DNA of 35,428 nt from an uncultured bacterium (GCA_903874345.1 CAIQRY010000068.1:1-35428), one strand, 5' to 3'; counted from the first letter of the stretch, positions 1-7,863 are shown. The notes: a model not told the origin generated them from the letters alone. Program-made: numbers and translations.

Positions 1-17
1 AATAATCAATAAAATAT

Positions 18-170
18 ATGTTAACAATAGAAAAAATGAAAGAGTTAGTCGGCCCGAAATCCTCAGAATATACCGACGCTCAATTAATGGAAGTTAGCCG
101 TGATTTGTATCAATTATCTTATTTGGCTTTTGAGTATTATAAACGCCATATTAATCCAACCTTAATGTAG
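18..170 (+). CDS. Small hypothetical protein (50 aa: MLTIEKMKELVGPKSSEYTDAQLMEVSRDLYQLSYLAFEYYKRHINPTLM) upstream of a serine recombinase
   Basis: Hand-translated ATG-to-TAG frame. Charged, helical-looking composition; ATATATG start context like other genes in the window. Not in the supplied ORF track. Confidence 0.55.
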   Translation: MLTIEKMKELVGPKSSEYTDAQLMEVSRDLYQLSYLAFEYYKRHINPTLM

Positions 171-177
171 CTTAATC

Positions 178-205
178 TTGTAAAAAAGAGAATTTATGCT
201 AATAT
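178..205 (+). promoter_or_regulatory. Candidate promoter TTGTAA-N16-TAATAT with predicted start near 212
   Basis: -35-like TTGTAA (178-183), 16-nt spacer, -10-like TAATAT (200-205). Predicted TSS coincides with the first base of the structured region at 212. Confidence 0.4.
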
Positions 206-211
206 CTTTGA

Positions 212-345
212 TGGACACAATTAATATGGCAAATACTCACTCAAGTCATAATGACGGCGAGATGTCGTTTTGAGATAAAGGGAGCAGTAGCTGTTTCAAT
301 TGAGTGTTTGCTTAATTGTGTCCAACAGTTTACTGCTCTCTTTTT
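212..345 (+). ncRNA. Candidate structured non-coding RNA or leader with pseudoknot topology and terminal U-tract
   Basis: P1: 212-224 with 312-324 (13 bp perfect) and 229-239 with 301-311 (11 bp, one G.U). P2: 240-244 with 270-274 and 250-255 with 264-269. P3: 280-289 with 331-340 (10 bp, one G.U) and 291-293 with 326-328. TTTTT follows at 341-345. Confidence 0.5.
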
Positions 346-360
346 ATTAATTTTAAATTT

Positions 361-1917
361 ATGACTAAAAAAGGAATTATCTATTACCGGGTTTCGACTG
401 AAGATCAGGCTCAATCCGGTGTTAGCTTAGAACAACAGAAAAATGCTTGTTTGGAATACGCTGGTAAGCACGATATTGAAGTTGTCGAAATGTTCCACGA
501 TGACGGCGTGTCGGCGAAAACTATTGAACGGCCGGGGCTAAAAGAATTATTAAAATACTGTGTGAAAAACGCCAAAAATCTTGATTGTGTAATCGTTTAT
601 AAAATCGACCGCTTGTCTCGAAATGTTAATGACTATACCGGCATCCTGGCGTCGCTCTATAAACTTAAAATCAAGTTTATATCGACGACAGAAACGGTTG
701 ACGAAACGCCGAGCGGTCGGTTAGTTGGAACGATTGTTGCCTCGGTCGCTCAATTTGATAATGATGTTAGGAGCGAAAGAATCGCCTCTTGTATGCACGA
801 AAGGATAAAACAAGGCGTTTGGTGTTTTAAAGCCCCCTTTGGCTATTTAAACGCTCGAGACGCTCAAAATAAAGCGATGATAATTTTCGATAAGGTGCGT
901 ATGCCTTTAATCAAATTAGCCTTTGAACGATTTGCGACCGGCTTATATCAAATTGAACAAGTCAGGAAGATGTTAAATGATAAAGGCTTTAGAACGCATA
1001 AAGGCCGAGAGTTAACCCTACAGACACTCCATGAATTACTTCGAGAAAAATTCTATATTGGGATTATGACGGTTAAAGGCCAAGAATATGCCGGCAGTCA
1101 TGAAAAATTTATTGATGAGCGGATTTTTTGGCAGTGTCAGAAATTATTTAGAAACGCCGATAAGGGCGATTGTATTTCTTTAGGCCGAGTTAATGAAAGT
1201 TTTCCTCTAAGGCATTTTGTAGTTTGCCCGCATTGTGGCAGTCCGCTAACCGCTTGTTTTTCAACCGGTAAGATGGGCATTAAATATCCCTATTATAAAT
1301 GCTATAACAAAAAATGCGGTCGGTTAAAATCAATTACTAAAAAAGAAGTTGAAGACAGTTTTTCGCTTGGTTTAAAAAAGATTAGTTATCAGCCCTATAT
1401 GGCCAAGGCCGTTAAAAGAGCGATTATCGAAGTTTATGATGAGAGAAAGAATGAGATATATAGTAATTTTGGTTCGCTCAAGTCGCAACTGGAAAATTTA
1501 AAAGCCGAGAAAGATAAATTAATCGAGATGAAGAAAAAGGAATTATTGGATGATGAGGATTTTAGGGAAGAAATGGATAAGGTAAAAATTATGCTGTCCG
1601 ACAAACAGGAAAGACTCTTGAATTGTAAAGATGACGGTTTTGACGTTAAAAAGAATCTCGATAAAGTTTTTGATTTTATGTGCGATCTGCCAGACTTTTA
1701 TGAAAAGGCTGATTATGCCACTAAACTCAAAGTTCAGAGTTCGATTTTTAAGGAAAAGCCCTCTTTTAATTTTTACACATTTCAAACTCCGAAATTATCG
1801 CCAATCTTAGAAACAAAAAGAGACTTGGAATGCTCCAAATCTCGTAATGTGGACCCTAAGGGATTCGAACCCTTGACCTCCTGCTTGCAAAGCAGGCGCT
1901 CTAACCAGCTGAGCTAA
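361..1917 (+). CDS. Large serine recombinase / site-specific integrase (resolvase N-terminal domain, recombinase domain, zinc ribbon, coiled coil)
   Basis: IYYRVSTEDQAQSGVSLEQQ (catalytic Ser region), VYKIDRLSRNVNDY, zinc-ribbon CPHCGSPL...CYNKKCGR, C-terminal coiled coil. ATG at 361 preferred over the TTG at 316. Frame closes inside the antisense tRNA gene. Confidence 0.92.
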   Translation: MTKKGIIYYRVSTEDQAQSGVSLEQQKNACLEYAGKHDIEVVEMFHDDGVSAKTIERPGLKELLKYCVKNAKNLDCVIVYKIDRLSRNVNDYTGILASLYKLKIKFISTTETVDETPSGRLVGTIVASVAQFDNDVRSERIASCMHERIKQGVWCFKAPFGYLNARDAQNKAMIIFDKVRMPLIKLAFERFATGLYQIEQVRKMLNDKGFRTHKGRELTLQTLHELLREKFYIGIMTVKGQEYAGSHEKFIDERIFWQCQKLFRNADKGDCISLGRVNESFPLRHFVVCPHCGSPLTACFSTGKMGIKYPYYKCYNKKCGRLKSITKKEVEDSFSLGLKKISYQPYMAKAVKRAIIEVYDERKNEIYSNFGSLKSQLENLKAEKDKLIEMKKKELLDDEDFREEMDKVKIMLSDKQERLLNCKDDGFDVKKNLDKVFDFMCDLPDFYEKADYATKLKVQSSIFKEKPSFNFYTFQTPKLSPILETKRDLECSKSRNVDPKGFEPLTSCLQSRRSNQLS

Positions 1918-1923
1918 GGGCCC
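1850..1923 (-). tRNA. tRNA-Ala (anticodon UGC)
   Basis: Reverse complement GGGCCCTTAGCTCAGCTGGTTAGAGCGCCTGCTTTGCAAGCAGGAGGTCAAGGGTTCGAATCCCTTAGGGTCCA folds as a 74-nt cloverleaf: acceptor GGGCCCT/AGGGTCC, anticodon loop TTTGCAA, T-arm AAGGG-TTCGAAT-CCCTT. 3' CCA not encoded. Confidence 0.95.
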
Positions 1924-1951
1924 AGAAATTATTTAGTGCTTTTTAAATTAA

Positions 1952-2209
1952 TTATTGCGGTTGGCTGTATCTTAATAAGGGGGCAAGTAGCCATTGCATA
2001 AAATCTGGGCCGCTACCCGTCATAACAACAATGCCGATGAAGACGGCGAGTAAACCGACCAGTTTATAACCCAATCTTGAGCCACCCTCAGAGCCGAATT
2101 TGTCTTCAAACCAGGCGATGCGCCCGAAGTTATTAATAAACCACTCCGTCTTCATGACCAAGAAAACGCCGGCGGCCGTAATAACGATTCCTAATAAAAC
2201 ATGTCCCAT
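1952..2209 (-). CDS. Small membrane protein (two predicted TM segments)
   Basis: 85-aa ORF with hydrophobic segments VLLGIVITAAGVFLVM and KLVGLLAVFIGIVVM. Confidence 0.7.
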   Translation of the reverse strand: MGHVLLGIVITAAGVFLVMKTEWFINNFGRIAWFEDKFGSEGGSRLGYKLVGLLAVFIGIVVMTGSGPDFMQWLLAPLLRYSQPQ

Positions 2210-2218
2210 ATTATAAAT

Positions 2219-3340
2219 TTATTTTATATAGTTAAGAGGATTATATCTAGTCCCGCTAACAATTACTTCGAAATGAAGATGCGGCCCAGTCGACCAACCA
2301 GTCGAACCCATGGCCATGATATTTTCACCTTTCGTTACTTCGTCACCGACTTTAACGAATAATTTAGAAGAATGTCCGTAACGAGTTTTTATACCATTGC
2401 CATGATCGATAACGATGCTGTTGCCGTAACCCGTGGCCCAGCCGGCAAAGATAACGACGCCATCAGCCGCCGCGTAAACCGGTGTTCCGGATTTATTAGC
2501 AATATCTACGCCAGGATGACGCCAGGAAAAGTATTGTGTTAGATGATGACCTTCGGTTGGCCAAGTCATTTTACCAGCGCTCACCGTTTTAGACGGGGAA
2601 GACTGAATCAGGTTGCTAATAATACTTATCCCGGTTCTATTCTGAGTCGTTGGCTTAACAACGGCAATCGTTTCGACGATTCGCCGTGCCCCGGGAACAA
2701 TAATTTTCTCTCCCGCCGTTAAACCGTTGGCTACATTATTACAGCTTAAAATTTTGTCGACGTCAATATTATAAGTTTTAGCTATTTTAGCAACGGTGTC
2801 GCCGCGCTTCACCGTATACAAGATGCCGCTATAAGGCAAAATAGTCAGTTTGTCTCCCGGTCTAATGAAACCGTAAGCATTTAGATTATTAGCCCAGATT
2901 ATCGTGTTGCTGGTAATTCCAAATTTACGAGCAATCGTTGAAATCGCATCGCCATTCTGGACAGTGTAATAAATGATTTCCGTCCGTTGTGTGGTAGGCG
3001 CGGTGTCATCGCCGCTCATGATAATCGTCGAAGGTTTAAAAATCGAATCGTTGTTATCGCTGAATATCGGTAAATCATTATTATCTGTATTATCGCTTAA
3101 TTGTCCGACGAACGATAATCCGTTTTGTTTTTCTAAAGAGCAGGAATTACTGACATATTTTTCTTTGCCCGCGCTTAACATGCTGGCCGGGGAAGCGGTT
3201 TCTTCGACTAATTGTTCAATCGGCAGATTGCCAAATTCCGTGTTAACCAGATGGGCCATGGTCGTTTGTGGAATTTTGGTTTCTATGGCCACGGCCTGGT
3301 TGCGATTATAAAGATTTCCAAAAAATAAGATTAAGACCAT
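2219..3340 (-). CDS. LysM-domain M23 family metallopeptidase (murein hydrolase-like); true N-terminus probably extends upstream to about 3600
   Basis: Two LysM repeats (YYTVQNGDAISTIARKFGI..., YTVKRGDTVAKIAKTYNI...). M23 motifs HPGVDIANKSGTPVYAAADG and GPHLHFEV. Confidence 0.93.
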   Translation of the reverse strand: MVLILFFGNLYNRNQAVAIETKIPQTTMAHLVNTEFGNLPIEQLVEETASPASMLSAGKEKYVSNSCSLEKQNGLSFVGQLSDNTDNNDLPIFSDNNDSIFKPSTIIMSGDDTAPTTQRTEIIYYTVQNGDAISTIARKFGITSNTIIWANNLNAYGFIRPGDKLTILPYSGILYTVKRGDTVAKIAKTYNIDVDKILSCNNVANGLTAGEKIIVPGARRIVETIAVVKPTTQNRTGISIISNLIQSSPSKTVSAGKMTWPTEGHHLTQYFSWRHPGVDIANKSGTPVYAAADGVVIFAGWATGYGNSIVIDHGNGIKTRYGHSSKLFVKVGDEVTKGENIMAMGSTGWSTGPHLHFEVIVSGTRYNPLNYIK

Positions 3341-3630
3341 TGCTAGAATGAACCAATATAATAGTTTTTCTTTAAAAAATTCGCGCCAAGTTTTGTCAAC
3401 AAGATTGTTCTTTTTTAAGCGAAAAAGACGGTAATATATGCCGATTAATATTTTTACAAATACCCCGCCAAAGATAAAACGAAAAAAGCCGGCGAATCCC
3501 CGGAATAGTGCGGCCAGTAAATTTCCTGAAAATCGTAGGAATTTAATGATTCCTAAGGCGATTTCAATGCCTATTTTTTTAAATTGGCGATTATTAGCGT
3601 CCGCGATATGATTAAAGTTAAGTTATTCTC

Positions 3631-3660
3631 ATACTATCATTTTTAAACTTTTATCGTCAA
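3631..3660 (-). promoter_or_regulatory. Promoter for the M23 gene: TTGACG-N18-TAGTAT
   Basis: Minus strand: -35 TTGACG (3660-3655), -10 TAGTAT (3636-3631). Confidence 0.5.
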
Positions 3661-3664
3661 TTTG

Positions 3665-3673
3665 TGATATAAT
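3665..3673 (+). promoter_or_regulatory. Extended -10 promoter TGATATAAT upstream of phosphoglycerate mutase
   Basis: TGN-TATAAT, about 30 nt before the ATG at 3704. Confidence 0.5.
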
Positions 3674-3703
3674 AATAAAGTAGAGAATAAAAAAATATTT
3701 CTT

Positions 3704-4369
3704 ATGTTTAAAATTGTATTACTCCGTCACGGCGAGAGTGTTTGGAATAAGAAAGGACTGTTTACTGGTTGGACCGATGTGGATTTAAGCCCGCGCGGTC
3801 GCTCTGAGTCGCGAGCAGCTGGTCAAACTCTGAAAGCAAAGAAATTTGTTTTCGATTATGCTTTTACTTCGAAACTTAAGCGGGCGCAAAAAACTTTAGC
3901 CCTGGTTTTAGGTGAGATGAAACTGAAAAATTTACCGGTTAAAGTAGATTGGCGACTTAACGAACGGCATTACGGCGACCTGCAAGGCAAAAATAAAGAA
4001 ATGATTCGGAAAAAATATGGCGATAAGCAATTTTTGCTTTGGCGTCGCGGTTATAGCGCTACGCCACCGGGTGGGGAAAGCCTAAAGGACGTGGAAAAAA
4101 GAGTAGTCGCTTGTTGGCGAGGAAAGATTATGCCGGAAATTAAAAAAGGCCACCTAATTATTATTACGGCATCAGGCAATAGTTTAAGGGCCCTAGTTAA
4201 ATATTTGGATAAGATGACGGCGGCTGAAATCAGCGAGCTTAATATTCCTTATGGTACGCCCTTAGTTTATGAATTTGATGCGGTCTTAAAACCGATTCGG
4301 CATTATTATTTAGGCGACCAGAAAAAAATCAAAGCCGTGATGCGGGAAGTGAAGAAGCAGGGGAAATAG
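3704..4369 (+). CDS. gpmA: 2,3-bisphosphoglycerate-dependent phosphoglycerate mutase-like protein
   Basis: LLRHGESVWN, FTGWTDVDLS, LNERHYGDLQGKNK, LWRRGY, GNSLRALVKYLD. The second catalytic His position reads Ser (ASGNSLR). Confidence 0.9.
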   Translation: MFKIVLLRHGESVWNKKGLFTGWTDVDLSPRGRSESRAAGQTLKAKKFVFDYAFTSKLKRAQKTLALVLGEMKLKNLPVKVDWRLNERHYGDLQGKNKEMIRKKYGDKQFLLWRRGYSATPPGGESLKDVEKRVVACWRGKIMPEIKKGHLIIITASGNSLRALVKYLDKMTAAEISELNIPYGTPLVYEFDAVLKPIRHYYLGDQKKIKAVMREVKKQGK

Positions 4370-4396
4370 ATTAATAAAATTAATTGGATAAAATAA

Positions 4397-4423
4397 AAAA
4401 GCCCGGTGTTAAGTCGGGCTTTT
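4397..4423. terminator. Bidirectional intrinsic terminator
   Basis: AAAAGCCCG-GTGTTAAGT-CGGGCTTTT hairpin between convergent genes. Confidence 0.85.
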
Positions 4424-4438
4424 AGTTTTTGACCTTTT

Positions 4439-5401
4439 TTAGGCCAGGGGGTTTTTGACATCAATGCCTTTTTTCCCTAAATCTATCATGAGATAATTGA
4501 TGCAGCCAAGAAGCTCATTTCTGTTGGCATCATAGCGTAAAGTAGGAAAACAGGTGCCAGCGAAGTTTAATAATTTTTGGATTCGGTCAACTAGATTTTT
4601 AAGAACATCTTCATCCCATGATTTTTCATAGGAATAAACTAAACTTCTAATCAGTCCTTCAAAAATTAAGGGCTTGAATTCCCGTTTAACATCACTATAC
4701 ATAAGTTTTCCGAGAGTCCGACGTGTAACCTCTTCTCCTAAATAAATATCAACAATTTTTTTCTTTCTGGAAGATTGGTCAAATAAGACAGGTAATCTAC
4801 CGAAATAAGTATTTTGGCAGGAAAAAATTAGTTCAGGGACGCCTTTTTCCAGACATTGTCCGGCAATAAGATTAAAGAAGGATCGGCCCAAAGAATAATT
4901 AGCATGGCTAATCTTGTGAACTATTTGTATCAAATCATCGGTAGACAGTGTAAACCCTGATTTCGCCGTCTGAATTAGCGCGCTTAGATAAATTTCGGCC
5001 GCCTTTTTTTCGGTTTCTTTAGTGTCTGGCTTCAGTAGGCTACAACGATGCATATACTCCAAAGCTAGGAGCGAAAGAGGCAGTCCAACCAGGCTATTGA
5101 AAAGTGCTTCTTCGTTTTCTCGCTTTATTTTTTCGGCGCGAATTTTTTTTATTTCGGCCCATTTTTTATTAATGTATCTGATCAGAAGATAAAGAGATAA
5201 AAGCAGGGCAAGTGGCGCAATCACAACGGCGAAGAAAAGCGAAATGGTGTTCATAGAAACCAAAGAAGGGAGTGCCCCCCAGAGCTTCATGAAGAATGAT
5301 GTAATATCGGTCCAGTAATAGTAACCGGTAATACTTGCGAGAACGACAGCGACGATAACCACGCTTTTGGTTTTGGTCGCAAAACTCAGATTAGTTTTCA
5401 T
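4439..5401 (-). CDS. Hypothetical membrane protein with two N-terminal TM segments and a cytoplasmic helical domain
   Basis: 320-aa ORF. Hydrophobic VVIVAVVLASITGYYYW and LFFAVVIAPLALLLSLYLLI, then a soluble region. Clear upstream promoter. Confidence 0.75.
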   Translation of the reverse strand: MKTNLSFATKTKSVVIVAVVLASITGYYYWTDITSFFMKLWGALPSLVSMNTISLFFAVVIAPLALLLSLYLLIRYINKKWAEIKKIRAEKIKRENEEALFNSLVGLPLSLLALEYMHRCSLLKPDTKETEKKAAEIYLSALIQTAKSGFTLSTDDLIQIVHKISHANYSLGRSFFNLIAGQCLEKGVPELIFSCQNTYFGRLPVLFDQSSRKKKIVDIYLGEEVTRRTLGKLMYSDVKREFKPLIFEGLIRSLVYSYEKSWDEDVLKNLVDRIQKLLNFAGTCFPTLRYDANRNELLGCINYLMIDLGKKGIDVKNPLA

Positions 5402-5497
5402 TATTTTAAGTTTTTAAAGAATACCCTTTACCGGGTCGGTCATTCTTAGGAATTAACGCCTAGGCCATTTTCGACCTATTTGCCCTAAGAACTAGAC

Positions 5498-5527
5498 ATA
5501 ATAGCATTTTTTAACCGTTATTGTCAA
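5498..5527 (-). promoter_or_regulatory. Consensus sigma70-type promoter TTGACA-N18-TATTAT
   Basis: Minus strand: -35 TTGACA (5527-5522), -10 TATTAT (5503-5498). Directs the 4439-5401 gene with a leader of about 90 nt. Confidence 0.65.
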
Positions 5528-5533
5528 TATATA

Positions 5534-5561
5534 AAAACCGCCCTAGCTAGAGAGTGGTTTT
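5534..5561 (-). terminator. Intrinsic terminator downstream of the SIS-domain gene
   Basis: Minus strand AAAACCACTC-TCTAGCTA-GGGCGGTTTT: 10-position stem, one mismatch, one G.U; T-run follows. Confidence 0.65.
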
Positions 5562-5587
5562 ATTTTTGTTTTTATCTTAATTTTAGC

Positions 5588-6505
5588 TTAATTACCCGGA
5601 ACAATAATTTCGAAGGGTTTCTTACTGCCGTAGGCTTTTGGCCCAGTCTGGCAAAAAGATTTAATATTCTTTTTAAAATAGGGCGTTTTATTCCCCTGAA
5701 TCTTGCCAATTAAATAATAAGTTAAGGCCATAATTAAACCGCTTTTAGCATCCTTTGGTAGTTTTATTTCGAGGCGATTTTTCGGTAAACCGAAATATTT
5801 ATTTTGGCCCAAGCTAATTACTAATTCTTTATCCCAAGTATTAACGAATTTAGCATGGCGCGCTTCGCCAAAACTAAAAGCGCGGAGAGAAAGATACGGG
5901 CCGAAGAGTTCGTGTCTCTTAATCTCTAACATCGGGGCGACTAAGCCGAATTCATCCGGCAGGATAAAAGAATAAGCTTGATATTTTCCTAGGTTCTTTG
6001 GGAGTTTTAAGCTTTTGATTAAATTTTTGATTTTCTTCGGATCTTCGCCAGTCGCGCTTAAAATCATCCCGAGATAAGTCGACGTATTATACGTATAGGG
6101 TTCGGCAGTTTTTCGGTAAATAATTTTTTGATCGGCTAAACGAGCGGCACTAGAATTAGGACTACAAGTCATTAAGATCGTTTTTAAGCCCGCTTTTTTA
6201 GCCGCTTTTATTTCCCAAATTGAATCTTTCTCGCCGGAGGCAGAGATAATCAGCGCTTGCTTAATCGTCTTATTCTTAATTAATTTTTTATAAGCGCTTA
6301 AAGTTTGTCGGAAATTACTTTCGTTAGTAACGATGGCTGGGCGACCGGAAAAAATTATTAAGCCTGTATTATAAGCATTGCCGCTTCCGACAACCAGGGG
6401 CAGGTCGAATGATTGAAGATTAAGTCGCGCCGGTTTGTTTTTAATAAAAAAGTTTAGGGCGTCAAGGACGGTTTGGTCTAAATTAGGCAGATTATTAGGA
6501 TTCAT
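5588..6505 (-). CDS. SIS-domain sugar isomerase, bifunctional phosphoglucose/phosphomannose isomerase-like
   Basis: SIS-type features (LPLVVGSGNAYNTG, ALIISASGEKDSIWEIKAAKKAGLKTILMT) and a C-terminal HELFGPYLSLRAFSFGEARHAKF region. Confidence 0.7.
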   Translation of the reverse strand: MNPNNLPNLDQTVLDALNFFIKNKPARLNLQSFDLPLVVGSGNAYNTGLIIFSGRPAIVTNESNFRQTLSAYKKLIKNKTIKQALIISASGEKDSIWEIKAAKKAGLKTILMTCSPNSSAARLADQKIIYRKTAEPYTYNTSTYLGMILSATGEDPKKIKNLIKSLKLPKNLGKYQAYSFILPDEFGLVAPMLEIKRHELFGPYLSLRAFSFGEARHAKFVNTWDKELVISLGQNKYFGLPKNRLEIKLPKDAKSGLIMALTYYLIGKIQGNKTPYFKKNIKSFCQTGPKAYGSKKPFEIIVPGN

Positions 6506-6639
6506 AGTTTTTACTTGATTTTACTTATGTTTTTATTATAATTCATCTTGATTTTTATTTCAATTTGTATTAAGATGAGGGTGAAATTAATAATCAAGAA
6601 ATTTAAGCTATAGCCCGCTTTTGGCGGGCTTCATCTTCT

Positions 6640-7365
6640 ATGTCTGGACACTCTAAATGGGCAACCACCCACCGTCAGAAAGAATTAGTCGACGCTAAAC
6701 GCGGCGCGATTTTTACTAAGTTTGCCAATATCATTACCATCGCCGCTCGCCGCGGTGGCGACCCGAATTCTAATCCGTCTTTGCGGGCGGCCGTTGATCG
6801 GGCGCGGGAAGCGAGCATGCCGAAAGACAATATCGAGCGGGCGATTAAAAAAGGAACAGGCGAATTAGGCGGCGAGCAAGTCGAAGAATTATATTATGAA
6901 GGAATAGTTCCGCCAGGCGTCCAAATCGTCGTAAAATGTTTAACGGATAATAAAAATCGTAGCGGTTCGACCGTTCGTCATTTATTTACGAAAAACGGTG
7001 GTAGTTTTAGCGCGGTGATGTGGAATTTTTCGCAGTTCGGCGTCGTGCGCGTCGAGAGTGGAGAGATTAAAGAGAAAAAAATGAATAATGAGACTTTGGA
7101 ATTAGAATTAATTGATCAAGGTATTGAGGATTTTAAGAAAGAAGAGGAGGGTATCACGGTTTACGCTGAAGTTAAGGACTTACAAAAGATTCGTGACTTT
7201 ATAGAGAAGAAAGGATTGAAAGTCAGTTCGGCCGAAATCGAATATGTGGCGAAAGATAAGATTGATTTAGCGGCGAGCGATCAAGAAAAAATGGAAAAAT
7301 TTTTGGAAGAACTCGATGACAACGAAGATGTGAACGACTATTATACTAATATCGCTAACCTCTAA
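6640..7365 (+). CDS. yebC: YebC/PmpR family DNA-binding regulatory protein
   Basis: MSGHSKWATTHRQKELVDAKRGAIFTKFANIITIAARRGGDPNSNPSLRAAVDRAREASMPKDNIERAIKKGTGE. Confidence 0.97.
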   Translation: MSGHSKWATTHRQKELVDAKRGAIFTKFANIITIAARRGGDPNSNPSLRAAVDRAREASMPKDNIERAIKKGTGELGGEQVEELYYEGIVPPGVQIVVKCLTDNKNRSGSTVRHLFTKNGGSFSAVMWNFSQFGVVRVESGEIKEKKMNNETLELELIDQGIEDFKKEEEGITVYAEVKDLQKIRDFIEKKGLKVSSAEIEYVAKDKIDLAASDQEKMEKFLEELDDNEDVNDYYTNIANL

Positions 7366-7374
7366 CGCCTTTAT

Positions 7375-7863
7375 ATGGCTAAGATTATTTTAGGGATTGA
7401 TCCGGGGATTGCTGACACGGGTTACGGCGTGATTAAAGAAGACGGCGGTCGCCTAAGCTGTTTAGCTTATGGCTCGATTAAGACTAGTGCCAAGGCTGAT
7501 TTAATTACGCGTCTAGAAATTTTACATCAGGAACTCGATAAAATAATTAAGAAATACCAACCACAGCTGGCCGCGATTGAACAGCTGTTTTTTAATAAGA
7601 ATGTGCGGACCGCCTTAATTGTCGGTCAAGCGCGCGGCGTAATTCTTTTAACTTTAAAACAAAATAAATTACCGATTATTGATTTTACACCGTCGCAAGT
7701 GAAGCAAGGTGTCTCCGCTTATGGACAGGCCTCGAAAATGCAAGTGCAAAAAATGGTCAAATTAACTTTGAGTTTAAAAGAATTACCAAAGCCCGATGAC
7801 GCCGCCGATGCTTTAGCCGTTGCTTTATGTGCTTTAAATTCTCGTTTATGCCTAAGAAATTAA
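7375..7863 (+). CDS. ruvC: Holliday junction resolvase RuvC
   Basis: ILGIDPGIADTGYGVI, AAIEQLFFNKNVRTALIVGQARGV, PDDAADALAVALC. Confidence 0.97.
   Translation: MAKIILGIDPGIADTGYGVIKEDGGRLSCLAYGSIKTSAKADLITRLEILHQELDKIIKKYQPQLAAIEQLFFNKNVRTALIVGQARGVILLTLKQNKLPIIDFTPSQVKQGVSAYGQASKMQVQKMVKLTLSLKELPKPDDAADALAVALCALNSRLCLRN

Noticed and set aside
212-324. MITE or IS-end interpretation of TGGACACAATTAA...TTAATTGTGTCCA
   Set aside because: No convincing target-site duplication at the ends, and a second complementary pair (280-293 with 326-340) crosses the right end. A simple inserted MITE does not predict that. Kept only as an alternative to test.
316-360. Track start of the recombinase (MCPTVYCSLFINFKF...) at TTG 316
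   Set aside because: This stretch lies inside the P1/P3 complementary segments. Homology-like sequence (MTKKGIIYYRVST) starts at ATG 361.
1543-1785. Minus-strand 80-aa ORF inside the recombinase
   Set aside because: Antisense to a clearly coding frame; low-complexity; no motif.
2973-3311. Plus-strand 112-aa ORF antisense to the M23 gene
   Set aside because: Shadow ORF of a well-supported coding region.
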